This document shows, one piece after another, positions 46,693 to 60,300 of a stretch of 64,000 bases of DNA; within the stretch, counting starts at the first letter, position 1, and each line of letters opens with the position of its first letter. Location: the NCBI GenBank assembly GCA_030248135.1, contig JASANC010003572.1:1-64000 (forward strand), in the 5' to 3' direction. A program made the translations under genes and the position numbers. The notes under the pieces were generated by a model that was given only the letters and a program-made list of their open reading frames with translations, had not been told where the DNA came from and did not search any database. This DNA comes from Theristus sp. LFF4_11. Its lineage: Eukaryota; Nematoda; Chromadorea; Monhysterida; Xyalidae.

Positions 46693-47822
46693 AGTGCAAA
46701 GCCAATGCAAACATGAATTAGCTAGTAATTGATTACTTATCACAAATAACACGCAAATTTCTCGACGTGCTGCCGTGGTTTTTTATTGGTCTTTATTGGG
46801 TCACTCATATAATTTTAATTAATGCTTGATGTTTGTGATAATTCCTCACAATAACACAGATATCCCTAAAAACAGCAAAAAATGTTGTCCAAATAAACAG
46901 CAAGATTTTCGGACAGCATGGAAATTGCTGGCTGATTCGTGAAATCACTCCGTTTTTCTGCCCTAACCCGACCACTGTTGTAGTGGGTTGCCCAAAAGAA
47001 TAATACCGGAGCATTACGGTTGCACCGCCAACGTCAAATGCCCACCAAACAGCCGACAACCAAAATCAAACCGCGTAATGACGTGTCAAATGCAGAATGG
47101 TCCAAAAAATCGTCTTTCTTTTCAGTAAAAAGGAACAGGAACAATAACCCGAATTGTTGTGATTGGCGCACATTGCAAGTTGGATTTGTTTCACGTACTC
47201 AACACAACACACGAGAAAATAGAGTTCCATGTTTCATGCTCTGCTGTGGTCAACTGGATTGTCCATATTGAATGAAATTTTAATACAACAAATGTTTAGG
47301 TTTTAAAATGATATGGTGAAAATTTCTGCTCCAACCATCAACTTATTGTCTGACTCGAGCTGTTTAGTTGAAGTTTTTCAGATCACCCTAACACCAATCG
47401 GCATGCTGCACTCTGTGTGTTGCATGCATGCATTGCACACATGAAACATTGTATCAGAGGAAATCTGGTTCGTTGTTGCATGTGTGTTGAATATAAAACA
47501 ACAGTGGTCGAGTTACGGTAGAGGGTCAAAATGGTTCACAAATCAGCCAGCAAATCAATTGTTTTTTGTTTATCGACATAGCAACCGTCGATTTGGTGCT
47601 CCCGAAGCAACTCAACAAATGCAACAGTTATAGATCACAGAACATACTAAATATTACGGCGGTTTTCGCATAATCATAATTCCTTGCTGGCCATTCGGAC
47701 AGCATTTTGCTGTTTTTTGAACAATAAAGCAATCAATCAAGCAGCTCAAACGCGAAAAAAGGAATGCAAATATGATGATCAAAAACTAAATGAGGGACCT
47801 GCATGTGGACGAGCTCACTGTT
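46693..47822. other. Convergent 3' spacer
   Basis: AT-rich sequence between two convergent genes; it should contain both 3' UTRs. No further gene or repeat is recognised. Confidence 0.45.
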
Positions 47823-48759
47823 TCACACAAAGTCTGACACATCAACATTGTGCTTTTGCATTATCTTCCTCAACTCATCTTCCAGCAATTTGTTAGTGCC
47901 GATCATGCCTTTCACGACATCGTGTGCCCATTGGAAATACTCTTGCACGCGCTGCTTGCTCCAGCCTGTCGGCGTTTCACGATCCAAATCACGCAGATTA
48001 TACAGTTTGTCTGCCAGTTTCACTAATTTCGCCTTCGGCGATTTGTGCGGCGCTTTCACGACCTGTGTCATCAAGCACAAAAACAATGAATTTGAATAAT
48101 GCTCCGATTCAAGTGTACCACCAACTGACATTAGCTTTTTATACGTAGCCAGCCAGCCAACCACTGCTCACTTACAAATGCCTATTCACCAATGAAATAC
48201 CGTACTTGTTGGCGTTTTCGTTCAGCCTTCGCCAGTGTCTTGTCATCAGTGACCTCATCCACGATGCCGGCAACTTCATCACCAAACAACGTTCGAATTT
48301 CGTCACTGGTCGTGTCGGTGTCTTCGATTGTGTCATGAAGCATGGCGGCTGCCAGCGTTGCGGCGTCCACAATCTTTGCCTCTAAAATTATGTATGCTCT
48401 GCTATTTAGACATTTCATCGGCTGTCATGAGTAATTGGAACACCCAGATCATGGCGGACGCACAGTAGGGTGTGGATAAAGGCTATTACACGGATACAAT
48501 GAAAACCACAATCTTGATGAACCCAGAACGAGGCAAAACGAATGGCACAAAACCCTTTGGCAAAGGTGCGCAATAAGGAGAGTTCCGTAGCAGGGTTACA
48601 GTGTACGTGACCTTCGTTGAGTATTCGTGCGACGCCCAACGGATGCACGATGTACGGCGTTCGTGCAGCGTCCTTGCGCGTTTGTCGCCTGTGCTTGAGC
48701 GCCGCAAAGTCAGCCGCTCGCACGATCAAACTGATGTCTTCCATTTTGTCGTTGGTCAT
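47823..48759 (-). CDS. HDDC3: MESH1/HDDC3: HD-domain (p)ppGpp and NADPH hydrolase, three exons
   Basis: The animal homologue of bacterial SpoT hydrolases removes the 3'-pyrophosphate of (p)ppGpp and is also reported to hydrolyse NADPH. Exons 48759-48612, 48381-48206 and 48062-47823 join in phase and give 187 residues; the human protein is 179. The ATG at 48759 gives [10 protein letters not shown]; a second ATG at 48744 is possible. Seen in order: [44 protein letters not shown] (the HD-ED metal and catalytic motifs), [17 protein letters not shown], and [16 protein letters not shown], then [14 protein letters not shown]. All match the family closely, and the catalytic residues are intact. The gene is divergent from the four-TM gene to the right, so they may share a promoter region. 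Confidence 0.96.
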
Positions 48760-49320
48760 TCAAGCTTGCGTTCGATTAATAATTCGCTTGCTACACCTGA
48801 AACAGTGAAACTGATCGTTTTTCATTGTTCCCGATAAGAGAAAAGTGCGTCTGGTGCGTTGCAACAACGCCAGCAGATTGCAAAAAGGTCACCCTGTTTT
48901 GTAGTGCCATTAAGTCGTTCCGTGACATCACATTTACATAGCATCACGATCACACCTAGATATGCCATTCCGTTTTTTAAATAAAAACGCAATGAAAATA
49001 TTGCGATTTCAAAAAATCAACATTTTACACTGCATCATCATCAACAAAACAAACGACAACAAAAAAAACAAATAGTTCTTCAAGTCATCGTGTTGACATT
49101 GCAAACTCTTTGTAGAGCCCGGCGACTTTACACAATGCCAATTTGCCCTGGTTGCATTCGACAGCAAGTTCGTTTCACATTTTGTTACTATGTCAAGCTA
49201 TACAGAATAAATCCAAAGTGGCAACAGTATGCAAAACATAAAGAAATGAGTGGTGCAGCCATGCAAAGGATTCAAACGCAGCAAACCAATCAACCAGTCA
49301 TAAACAGACAGAAGCAACAT
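48760..49320. promoter_or_regulatory. Probable divergent promoter interval
   Basis: This gap separates the start of the minus-strand MESH1 gene from the first resolved exon of the plus-strand four-TM gene. The plus-strand first exon must lie in or left of it, but I could not fix it. No promoter motif is clear; the assignment is from gene orientation only. Confidence 0.3.
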
Positions 49321-49328
49321 TGCTACAG

Positions 49329-50220
49329 GGTGCGCGTTGGCTGGAGCACATTCGTAATGAGCGTTCAGCGCTCGGCGTCGTCGTCTCAGCTGACCTCACG
49401 TGGCTGTTGCTGATGCTCGTTGTCTTCATTCACCTGTCTGCCCAGTTCTCCAGCATCTTCGGCTTCTTTTTCTTTATTCCGACCACGCTGCTCTCGATCA
49501 TGGGTCTTGCATGTCTCGTCTGGGTCGCCTTCTATGACGGACCACCATTTGCGCGACTCGTCTACATTGCACGGGTGACGTTTTATTTTTTATTTTTTAA
49601 TTTTATTTGTACGCGCGCCGGTTCCGGAAACCCGAAGGTACCAAACTCCGGCGGAGACGGGCAATACTGCCCCGAGCCCAATTTTACCCTCGGCTCAGGA
49701 GGGAATAGACCATTAGATGTTCATTGGTCACTCTAATTTTCCACGAGTATGTCTTGTCCACAGCGAGGTTCGAACCTGGTACCTACAGAACTGTAGGCCG
49801 AAGTTCTACCGCTACGCCATGGACGCGACAAAGTTTTATGCAAGACGCATTTTGCATATTCGGTTTCGAAATACCACATGGATGTCGCGTTGGTTGCTCG
49901 CAGAAACGGTACCGTTGCTACGCTCAAGCGCAAGCAGCAACGGCAGCAACTAAGCGAATGTCTGTGTTGCGTTTCAGAACATAATGCTGATGCTGCTGTG
50001 CTGCGCCATCTCCGGTTCCGTCTGGATTTTGTGCGCCGTGAAATCGTCAAAGGACACCAAAGAGCTGACGTGCTTGGTGTGGTCGTTGCACGGCACGCTG
50101 CTGTTGATCTCGGCCGCGTTGCTGCTTGCGTTCGCCGCAACCGCCTACACGGCAAAGCCGGACGAAGTGCGAAGCGCATCACAGAAAATGATCTATCACG
50201 AGTCCAGTGAAGACAGTTAA
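49329..50220 (+). CDS. Four-TM membrane protein of unknown family (5' end unresolved)
   Basis: Two exons are clear. The first (49329-49574) starts GARWLEHIRNERSALGVVV after an acceptor CTACAG and has two hydrophobic helices (LTWLLLMLVVFIHLSAQF; TTLLSIMGLACLVWVAF), ending YIAR at a GG|GTGACG donor. The second (49978-50220) starts NIMLMLLCC after TTTCAG, has two more helices (LLCCAISGSVWILCAV; GTLLLISAALLLAFAATA) and ends HESSEDS-stop. The phase matches, giving 162 residues plus an unlocated N-terminus. A short cytosolic-type tail follows the fourth helix. Four helices of this size resemble MARVEL-type or other tetraspan proteins in layout only; I see no diagnostic motif. The intron contains a SINE. 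Confidence 0.75.
49581..49824 (-). mobile_element. tRNA-derived SINE in an intron
   Basis: On the minus strand it starts GTCCATGGCGTAGCGGTAGA, containing a match to the tRNA A box (TGGCGTAGCGG). It continues through a CCTAC...GTAGG hairpin in the anticodon position and then a perfect B box, GGTTCGAACC. The first seven bases pair with TGTGGAC further on as an acceptor stem. The T stem is degraded and the anticodon loop is one base short, so it is not a working tRNA. A ~150-bp body follows, then an A-rich tail at 49581-49610. This is the order expected of an RNA polymerase III SINE. No clear long target duplication is visible. Confidence 0.75.
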
Positions 50221-51352
50221 CGCCCGTTCATGCCGACGTTACGCGTATATGGCACGACATGTCACGTCACGTTTTAGTCATATCTTTTATTTTGATCCCG
50301 CGTCTCAATGCGCGCATAGGTGGGTAAGCAGTCTCATGCACGACGCGAGAATTTAAAACTGACAAACGGATTCGACCGAGTCCCCTAAATAAGGCCGGGT
50401 CACTTAGGCTATTCTGAATTACGACATAAAGATTGAAACTAGTTTACTTTCACGTCCACAACCGCATTGAGTCGCAGGTCTTAAAGAAAAGATAATATAC
50501 AACCGTTCATGGACCGTGCCTTTGACGTACGCCAATATGAACTGGCCTTCAGACAGTGCAAGCAAACACAACGTGCAACGGAAAATGTTCCATTTGTAAA
50601 AGTATGTGACATTAATGCCAATGAAAATATTCGATTGATTTTCAATACTTTCACTTCATCATAATTCACATCCTCCATTGTCTATCATTTTTTATTGTCG
50701 GGTTTCATTCAGGCAAGGCATCCAATAGTTTTTTCAAGGGATAAAATAAAATTTTACATGCCAATGCCAATAAGCCAGTGATAAAATGAGAGGAATTTGT
50801 TCGTTTACAACAGTTTTAATTTAACAAGCCCATGAGTAAGAATGAAAACACAATGATACCGTCCAAAAAATAAAATGGTAATGTTTTTTGTATGTAAGGC
50901 AGGTTCGCAGATATCATATTCGATCGCGGAGAAACCAGAATTTGTATGGACTTTCACGTATCACAGCTTGAGAACATACAAGAACGAATAGAAAATTGCA
51001 GCAAGATTCGATTTATACCCAGAAGCAAAAGAATAAAAAACAGTGAAAAGTTTGATTGCACCGAAATTGATAATAAGCCATTACACCTGCATTTTGCAGC
51101 CACTTTTTTAGTTTGGTATCTAAAAATCACACTGTCAAGCCACCAAATCCTAACTTTTCAAAATTCAAAAATGGCTGCAAAATAAAGATGAAATAGCGTG
51201 ATGCCAAAGTTTGGAGTAAGAAATCGTCCGGGTTTTTCAAGTGTATACATTATGAACGAGTAAACTTGACAAGGAAATACCACGGATATGCAGACTTTAA
51301 CGATCATCAGTGACCATAAGACTACAATGAACAATGGTATGTGGATAAAATG
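50221..51352. other. Convergent spacer between the four-TM gene and DNAJC13
   Basis: AT-rich, with no recognised gene or repeat. It should include the 3' UTRs of both genes. Confidence 0.45.
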
Positions 51353-54300
51353 TTACGAGGGCGGTGGCGGAGGCACAACTGGCGGTTGGTTGGAAAAGCC
51401 CTGCGTTAAGTAGCCTGCGACACCAGCAGTACCTGCAAGGTGAAAACGCATGACAATAGAAAAACTAAAAAAAATGTTAAATGACCACTTCACGTAACAC
51501 AAAAATAAACTAGTCTTGTTAATAAGCAAGTTCACATTAACACACGCCGAAGCCCAACGAAAGCACTGACCAGCAATCGCGTGGATCTCTGGTGCGCGCT
51601 GCAGGAACAGGTCATGCTTTTGATCCTTGAACTCACGCCACACCTTGCTTCCATCGAGTATTGATTGCACCTGGCAAAAAACAATGGTGAAACCACGAAG
51701 CGTGCCGGCAAATTAACCGTAAAACTGCGTGAATGCACCTGCGGGCCATGGTGCACGTTCACGAGCATTGCATTCAACGTTTCCACGATTTCCGCTTTCA
51801 CCGCGGCCGGCTGCTCGCATTCTTTTAGTGGCGAACCCAGCAACGTTAACAGGTACTCGACTAGATTGCGATCCAGCGCCTGTAACAAGGAGACTGCGGT
51901 CACAATGACAACATCCCAGCAAACGACCATCAGTGCACTTGCCTGTTTCACCAGATCTGCATTGTCCTTTGAGAACAACGCCCGCAACGTTTGGCCCGCA
52001 GAATGCGCCAAATCCGGACGCAGCTTCATCGTGGTTTGCAGAGCGCCCAAACAGTCCGTCTAAAACCAATAATGCTTGAAAAACAAAACAGTGATGTCAA
52101 GCTAAGCACCATTCTATGATTAAAGTCATAGTTTGGAGACAGTGCACTCGGTTCATAACACCAGTAAATGTTGCGCAGTCACTAACACACACACACACAC
52201 ACACATGTACAGCAGTGCCAGTGCGTGTCATCGTATGTGTGCTTGTGTGTTTGTGACTATGCAACACAACTGTATCAGAAACTGGTGCAGAGTGCTCGTG
52301 TAAGAACTGCGACTTTCTCAGCAATGCCACGCGTGTACGTACGGAGGCGAGTGCATCGACGCACTGTTGACTACGTGCCAGCTGGTGCATGATCAACAGC
52401 GTTGCACGTGCCACCCGATCGTCGGTCGTCTGTCGCATCGTGTCACACAGTTGACCGAGGAAGCCCATTGATGGCAGCTGCTCTGCCAACGCACGCTGAT
52501 GTTGCAGCAACAGCGTTAGCGCACGCGTCAGCGTCTCCAACACGTCACCGTCGATTGTTCCCGTCGAACGCATCTCACTTAGCACCTGAACCATGGCAGT
52601 CAACAACACAGCTATTGACTTCGGTAGACACGACTCACCTATCACCGCAGTAAAAAACAAATCTGTATCAATACAGTCATGCGAAGGGCATTGTGGCCCA
52701 CAGCACAACACAGCTGAAATGCTTGTGACAACTGACCCGTTGCATAAGCTCAGTAAGGAATTGCCGCGGAGCTCTTAGCACCCAGCTCGGCTGTGCAACG
52801 AACACACGCACGTAGACACCAGCAACAATCAGTTCGTTGCCACCTGCTGTCAAATCACCGTACACGCATGACGATGGTGCCTAAAAACAGACCATACTCA
52901 TAATTTCTGATTTTGTTCATGTGACAAAAAGCCACCATTTAGGCAGGCACTGGAACGAATAAATGACACGCTTGCCAATTCATGCCAACAGTATCGCCCT
53001 CATCCCTGACCCTAACCCAAGACACGTACACTGTTTTCGCTAACGTATGACCTATTTCTTTTGAACGTGTCCCACTGAAATGACGTCATTTCCGTTTAGC
53101 CGATTTCTTCCCGTAAACAAATGGTGAATGTCGAATCAGTCACACCAAACTGACATTTTAGTGCCTGTACTTTGACAAACGGGCGTTTTTAAAGCAAATG
53201 ACGTCATTTTAGTCCGGACACGTTTGAATAAATCCACAATACCTTCCACAGGTGATGCAAGTCAGTGCGATGTGTCTGATACAACTGCGCCGTTTGCTCG
53301 CTGACAGCGCGTTTGATCGTGCGCTTTGCGTCGTCCGTCCAGATCAGCTCTGGGTTTTCAGTCTGCGAGTCGAACAACGCAACAGCCGCTTTCGCAGAGT
53401 CGCGCATCGCATCGCCAAAGATGCACGGCAGGTACAGTTGCAGACAGCGTGACCAGCGGGGACCTGACGTTTCACGATTTTACAAAAGGTCCTTGAATGG
53501 TATGGTTTTGATTGGTTGGCATCTTCGCGCTCCCTAACCGGTCAACTTGTCTGACTGCAGTTTACTGATCAGTTCGGCTGCACCGATGCGAATCTCGAGT
53601 TCCTCGTTGTTGCAGAACATGTTCAGAATGTACAGGATACCGCCTGAAAAATTAGAGTCAATAGTAAAAATAATTCATTCATTCAGCAGAAAGAATTTGA
53701 CTGGAATCCGTTGCATGACACATTCCATGCACACAAATACTACGAATCACGACTGAAAACCTACCACACTCCAAAACTTCTTTAACCACTCGGCCATTTG
53801 CGGACAACGAGAACAATGTTGAGAGAACGGTGGCAGACGCTGGAAAAAAAGATGTGTGCAAGTTTTATACAGGCAGGCACGCAAACTGAAGTAAACGTTA
53901 GCTTTGGTCGCCCTTTGGTTGGAGCCAAACAGTGAACTGGAATGAGTGACTGACCAGCAGGCTGCATGTTGACGATCATCAGCAGCAGCTGTACACAACT
54001 GGACGCTGCGATGTCAGCCACACATTCGTTGTTCGCCGCTGCCAACGAGACGACGCGCAACGCGGCAAGCGACACCGACGGGTCTGGCTCGTAACGGAGA
54101 AACGCGAACAGCAACTTGAAATGGCCGATGCACAACAACTCGACACCTGCGGTGGAGCGACTAAGAATGACAAAGCAACACACAATTGACTGAGTTCGAA
54201 TCGAGTGTTATGACTGGCGATAGACAGATACAGAGATAGAGGATGCACGTCCGGTGCGACGGACGGACTCCAAGTAAACCTGCTCAACAAAAGGGTGCTC

Positions 54301-57300
54301 ACTGAGAACGCATCTTGAGCTCTTGAGTAAAATGTCGAGCACAGCTGAAACGTTGATCAAGTATTTGTTACCAGGATTAGCGATGATGGACTACGGTTTG
54401 TTTAGTTTTTTTCTGAATTTTTTTTCGCGAGCGAAATGTTAAGTCAGAGGTTGCTTGCAATGAGTCGTTGTGGGTATTTAATCCTAAACCTGATCATAAG
54501 CCAAGCCTTTTTGATAAGGTGAAAATGATCAATTTGGTTTTGGGTTTTTTTCTTTCCTGTGTTATAGGGAGGGCACGGTTGCCTCTGCAATGCGTTTTTA
54601 ATAGGTGTACGGATGGAATAGTTCAAAGGTGATTGTTGTTGGACATTTTTTTTTTTTAAATTTGGGTTGGAAAAGTGGTTTTTTTTTTTTTATTTTGGGG
54701 GGGGGACGGTTTTTGTTTAGATATTGTTTTTTTTTTTATAGATTTTGAAAAAAATTTTTTTAAAAAAAATTTTTTTTTTTGGTGTTTAAATTGAATTTTG
54801 TGAAATTTTTTGTTTTTGAAAATTTGTGTGTAAATTTTAAAAATTGTGTGTTTGTTTTTTCTCTCTATTTTTTTTGTTGTGTTTTGTTTTTGTTTTGGGT
54901 CGGATTCCGGGGTGGTTTGGTTGGAAAAAAGGGTTTAATTTTTTAGGAAGCCATTTTGTGGGAAAAAAAAACGGATTTTGTTTTTGTTGGTTTTTGGGAT
55001 TTTTTTGGGGGGGGTTTTCTTTTTTGTTTTATGGGGGGTGTGTGGGGGGGGTGGTTTGGGTTTGTTTCCATTTTTTACGGGGGGGGGGGAAGTGAAGTTT
55101 GTGGGGAAAAAAGAGGGAATAATTAAAAAAAAAAAAAAGTTTGTGGGGGAGAGAGAGAAGAGTAATAGTTTTGTTATATTTTGTGGTGGGGCGCCATGGC
55201 GACGTGCACCGGGTTGGGCGCGTCCGACGCATTCAGATCGATCAAATTGCCATGCTCGGTGTCTGTGCCATTCTGCATCGGAGCACTGCGCTCACTGGCT
55301 GTGGGCAACACCAGACGCACAGAGACGCGCAGAAAATCAAGGAGATCAGCGCAAAACTGCTTTGGTTGCTGAAAATGAACACGCGTCACGCACGATTCGA
55401 TAGTGACAGAGTGCATAGACCAGACAACATCAGCACAGGGACGCATGCACACCCGCAGCTGGAACGTCGGCTGCTCGTTGTATATGCGCACGTAGACTTC
55501 GCCAATCACGAGCTCCTTGGCCAGGATCGAACAACGATACTCGCCACCGAACAATTCGCTCTGAAGAAAACCAGCGTTCACAAACATCTGGCTCACACCA
55601 ACAACCGGTCCAGCACGATTATGCTTGAACAGCCAGAAAGCACGCACGGTGGCCTGCGGGTCAGTGCGGTGTCGGTCGAGGAACTCGAGCAGCTCAGCCC
55701 TGGTCGCGTTGTCCCAAATGAAGTGCGGCGTGCGTGCGTTCGAGTTGATCAGTTTGAGCAGAGCGTCGCACGGCTGCTCGGCCATGCACCTGAGCACGTG
55801 CGCTGTGAGCATGGCGCGCACTGCGTTCTGCACGCCGTCGTGCTCCGGACAGTCCTCGCGGTAGCCGGCCAGTGCTGCGCACGCGTCGCACGACACACGC
55901 GCCAGCTTGTTCACTAGTTGCTGCAACACATGCCCACGCTCAACCGCATGAACGTTACCAAAGCTGTGCGTTGGGTGCAGCCAATCACGGAGCTGCTTTG
56001 AGTTTGCAACTGACACACACCTGTTGATTGGTGTCCTCCGTTGCGCTGACACCGCCCTCGTCTAATGTGTAGTCGTATTTGAACATGTTCGGCAACAAAT
56101 GCCACAACACACCGGCCTGTGCAAATACAGAATGTGAAAAGCCAGTTTTCTTTCACGTGGAAGGGGACCAGTATTTCCATTGAGCATGTTGATTGGCTTG
56201 GTCTTTTCACCTGGAATAACAGCGTCTGCAGCATGTTATCAACAGCCATCGACTGAACGCACTCTGCTGCTACGCTCGCCAGTTTGGTGAGATGCTGCAA
56301 TTCGGAGTGAGGTCGTCATTTAGAAGAACACTAAACTTCACAAGAAACTACGGTGAAAGCGACCGTGTGCAGGAGCACTTGAACGATGTCCTTGAACACT
56401 TGCGGCATGTCGGCGAGTCGGGTGCGACAAGCGTCGAACTGTGCAGCGGTGGCAAAGACACGGCATGCGTGCGTGCACACTTGCGCTGACAGATCACGCG
56501 GACCACTGCCTGATGAAAGCACGGACGCACAGCGGTTGAACGCACGCTCCACTGCCTGAGAAGCACGTGCTCCAATGGAACTCTGCCATCTGGCAAGAAC
56601 TGCGAGTCAGCTAAACTTGAACGCTTTGAACTTCTTTAGACGACCTGAAGTCCGTTGTCCCTTCTGAGTTGTTCGGCGTTGAGTGCACTGCAGGCCAACG
56701 TGTGATAGCAGAGCTCCGTGGCCGCCGACAACAGCGGCGCTGGCTTCGAGAACAACGCATCGTCGTCAGTCTCCATTTGAATCGTCCGAATCAACTGGCA
56801 GTAGCCGGCGTATTTGTATGGCGCGAGTTCTGTCAACAACATACACAGATCTTGAGCAAAATCCAATGGGTACTGGCAATGTTTGCTGATCAAGCGCAAT
56901 GGCATTCAATTCGATCGAAACGAAGCCCGTTGGCAAAGAGCATTCTTAGTACGCATATGATTAGCAACAAATCCAAATCAACCAATTTGCATGATGGTTC
57001 TCTGCATTTCGGCCTGGCCAACATCATATGCAGAAGAGGGGTGGCCTCATCAGTGATGTGCCCCTCTTGAACCACTTGTGTCGTAAAACTTGAGTATAGA
57101 CTTAGTAATTGACAAGAAAATGAACCAAACAATACAATATCGATCATAAGCTTACCGGCCATATGACGACTATACACGACCGACTGGCCCTTGAGGCAGA
57201 GTGCGATCTTCACAGGGTCAGGCCCAGAAATGTGCTTGCGTGTCGCTCGACTGATCAGAAATTCGTAGGCGCTGTTGATCTGTTCAAATTGATCACGCCC

Positions 57301-60300
57301 CTCGGGGTTCTTGTCGGGGTGGTATTTTTGGGCCAATTTGAAGTAGGCCTTTCGTATGACCGCTTCGTTGGTATCACTGAAATGACACAAATTAAAGGTG
57401 ACACATGCACATAAAATTGACAAATAATTTTCCGATAATTCGTTGATTTATGATGCGGTTGCAATGAATTAGCCGTTTGAAAAGCATTTAATCAATCACC
57501 AGTTTAGTAACACAGAACCCAGACAGCTCTGTTTGACTTTAACTACACAGCCGTTGCACGGTTTCATTGATCATACCGCAATGATTCCACGGTGATTTCG
57601 AGCACAGCACAAGCTTCCTCAACTGACATCGACGGTGGCTTGCGTTCTATTTCGTCTTGCCACGCTGCCAAACACGCTTTGAGAAACTCAACCTGTGAAC
57701 AGTTCAGCCATTCAGCCATTTTATGACGCGCTGCAATCTTCAAGCGAACAAAGGACCCGGAAAAAACATTGATCGATTTTCCCCAAATTATGACTACAAA
57801 CCGGGTCGCGAATTTTCCAGTCCGGAAATTTGGCAGTGTCGCACAAATGACGCAGATAATACACGTGGCAGAAGAGCTCGTCCTCAAGTTGGTCAAACTG
57901 CAACAAAAGCATGACACGAGTGCAGCAAAAACAAACAAACGAGTGAGCATCAGTGACGTCACCTTCACAGGAGCAATTGGGCAATACTGGTAGATGGCAC
58001 GAACGTTGCTCGCCAGACGCACCGAGTAATCGGCAACGTGCGCTGCGATGCGACTCATCAAATGGCGGCTGCAAAAAGGGGTGGCACTGAATCTGTGAGC
58101 ACACGAACCTGTGGCATGCCTCGGTGCCGGCCACGCTTGATCGAAAATCATATTACTGCACTGGCACCGGCTTGCGGGTACGAAGGTACCGGTACTCCAA
58201 AGGGTTCACCCCGAGGGTGCATTGAAAAAATGCAACAAACTGCATCACACGGCGAACCGCATTTCCGAGTTCCATATGACTTCCGGATTGTCGTATTCGC
58301 CCAGGAACACTTCAGCGAACTTCTCCGGTCCGTAGTACTCGAGGAAATATATGAGAGCCTCGGGCAGCATTGGCGCCAGCACGCTGCACTGCATGACGTC
58401 TGACTTGGGCTGAAAGCAAGCTCGGTGCACAGTAAGAGACTCAGAACAAAAGCGCACTCGCAACCGGCCACGTTGTGCAGGTGCGCTTGAGATCCCAACA
58501 TTCTCCATACTCACAATGTCGGAGCGAAATGCCTGTTTCAGATGCGTGTAGTGCAAGAAGCGAGCGATTGGCAGCACGTTCGAGCCAGTGTACATCAGCA
58601 CAAAATAGAACACACCGCTCAGGTACAGCCGCGAGATGAACGGGTTGTCCTGAAAACAGGATTGCTAATCGAGAAACACAAGGAAAACAGGTATGTGCAG
58701 TCAACCAGCTGAGCACATTCGATTAAGCTTTGTCTGCTCACTGCGACTTTCGTGGGCATCGCATGTTTTGAGCCGTATATGTACTTAGAATTGTGTGACG
58801 TAATGTGTCTGTCGCACTAACTTGCATGACCAGAAACAGCAGTGTTGCGGTGCGTTCAACGACGGAGGGGTCAAATGTGAGCAACAGTTGCACAATGTGT
58901 GCCAGATGCACTGGCTGTGTCAGGAAACGCTTCACACGCGGCACTGGCCGCACCACACATTTTTCTTCATCACTGAAACGTCGCGAGGTAGAGTTTGAAA
59001 AAAAACATGATTATTAGAAAAAGCCAATTAATTATCAGAAAAAAGAGAAAACCGACCGGCTCGGAAAGAACTGGCAGATGGTGATGAACATGTCCAGACA
59101 GAGCACGGCCAGTTGACTCTCATCGAGTTTGCCCTTTTCCGTGACGACCAGCGTCCACAGCAACTGCGGCACTTCACACAACGGGCGCCACCCGTCCAGG
59201 CCAGACGCCCAGCATTTCGTCCGCTCCGTGATTGCCGCATCGTTGTAGAGTGATTTCAATTCCTGGAAACTAACGGGGCCTTGGCGAGCCCCGTCCGAAT
59301 CGCTGTAGTACCATTCTTTCGCGCCTTCTCGTGTCGCGTCTGGCGCTGCTTCGATTACGTTCGACTGAAAAGGCAACAAAAAGCTGCGTTCTCGATTTCA
59401 AAATTAATGTGCAAATGAAAACTCGACTGAGACACCATGTTTGGACGTGAATGATGAATTTGGCTGATTGGAATTGCAAAGAAACTCACTTGGTTTGGTA
59501 CATGTGCTCGTGACACATGCAGATGTGCCAATGTGACAAACTCCATGATCACTGCAATGCCGTCTGCTGTGATCAGCGCTCGCACGTTCTCCTGCACAGT
59601 TGTTCTCGTAGTGATGTAATAGAAACGCAAGTTTTGTCAATAAGTGACTGATAGTGTGCGTTTGTGTAACCCAGCAATACTCAGGTCCCTGTCATTGCCA
59701 GGCCATCTTCAGCTGCCAACCATGTCAAGTGGTTGTTTACCTTGTTCAGAATCAGTTTACTCAGCAGTATCAGCAAATGGTCCCGCTCGAAGGCGTTGCG
59801 AGTCTAAATGAACAGAACGAAACTAAAGTGCAACCTGAATGCGAAACAAACAGCTGCGATTTCACCAACTTTCTGCAACATCAGCACCAAATGTTTCACA
59901 TCGTTGAACTGTCCACATTCGTCGTGGTGTCGTGCGTAGGTGATCGCAAGCGCCTGCAGACAGAGCACACGCATCGCGGTTTTCGGACTCAGCAGAAAGT
60001 GGTGGTACACTTGGTTGAAGAAATCGCCACTGCAACATCACAGCACTCTCGCTTTACTTGAGCAAAATTGAAAAAACGATCACCCAGTTTACAGTCTTGT
60101 CATATTGAGACCAGATAACCAATTGCAAATTGATAAATGACAAAACCCGATAAAAAAACATGAAAGAGCGAAACGTCGACCAACGGTTTGTAAATGGGCG
60201 TTGGCGAATCGCTGTTTTGGTCTTCATCGAGCAGATTCCTGAGAAAATAGTCGCCAATGCGAACTTCGTCCTCGATGCTCGGGTACTGCACCTCGAATTC

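Noticed and set aside
49753..49824. Functional tRNA gene
   Set aside because: The T stem has two mismatches and the anticodon loop has six bases; with the body and A-rich tail, a SINE head explains it better.
52677..55900. Similar GGNELIV-VYVR and [10 protein letters not shown] segments suggesting an internal gene duplication
   Set aside because: RME-8 proteins normally have repeated IWN modules with this following segment; the order fits the known protein.
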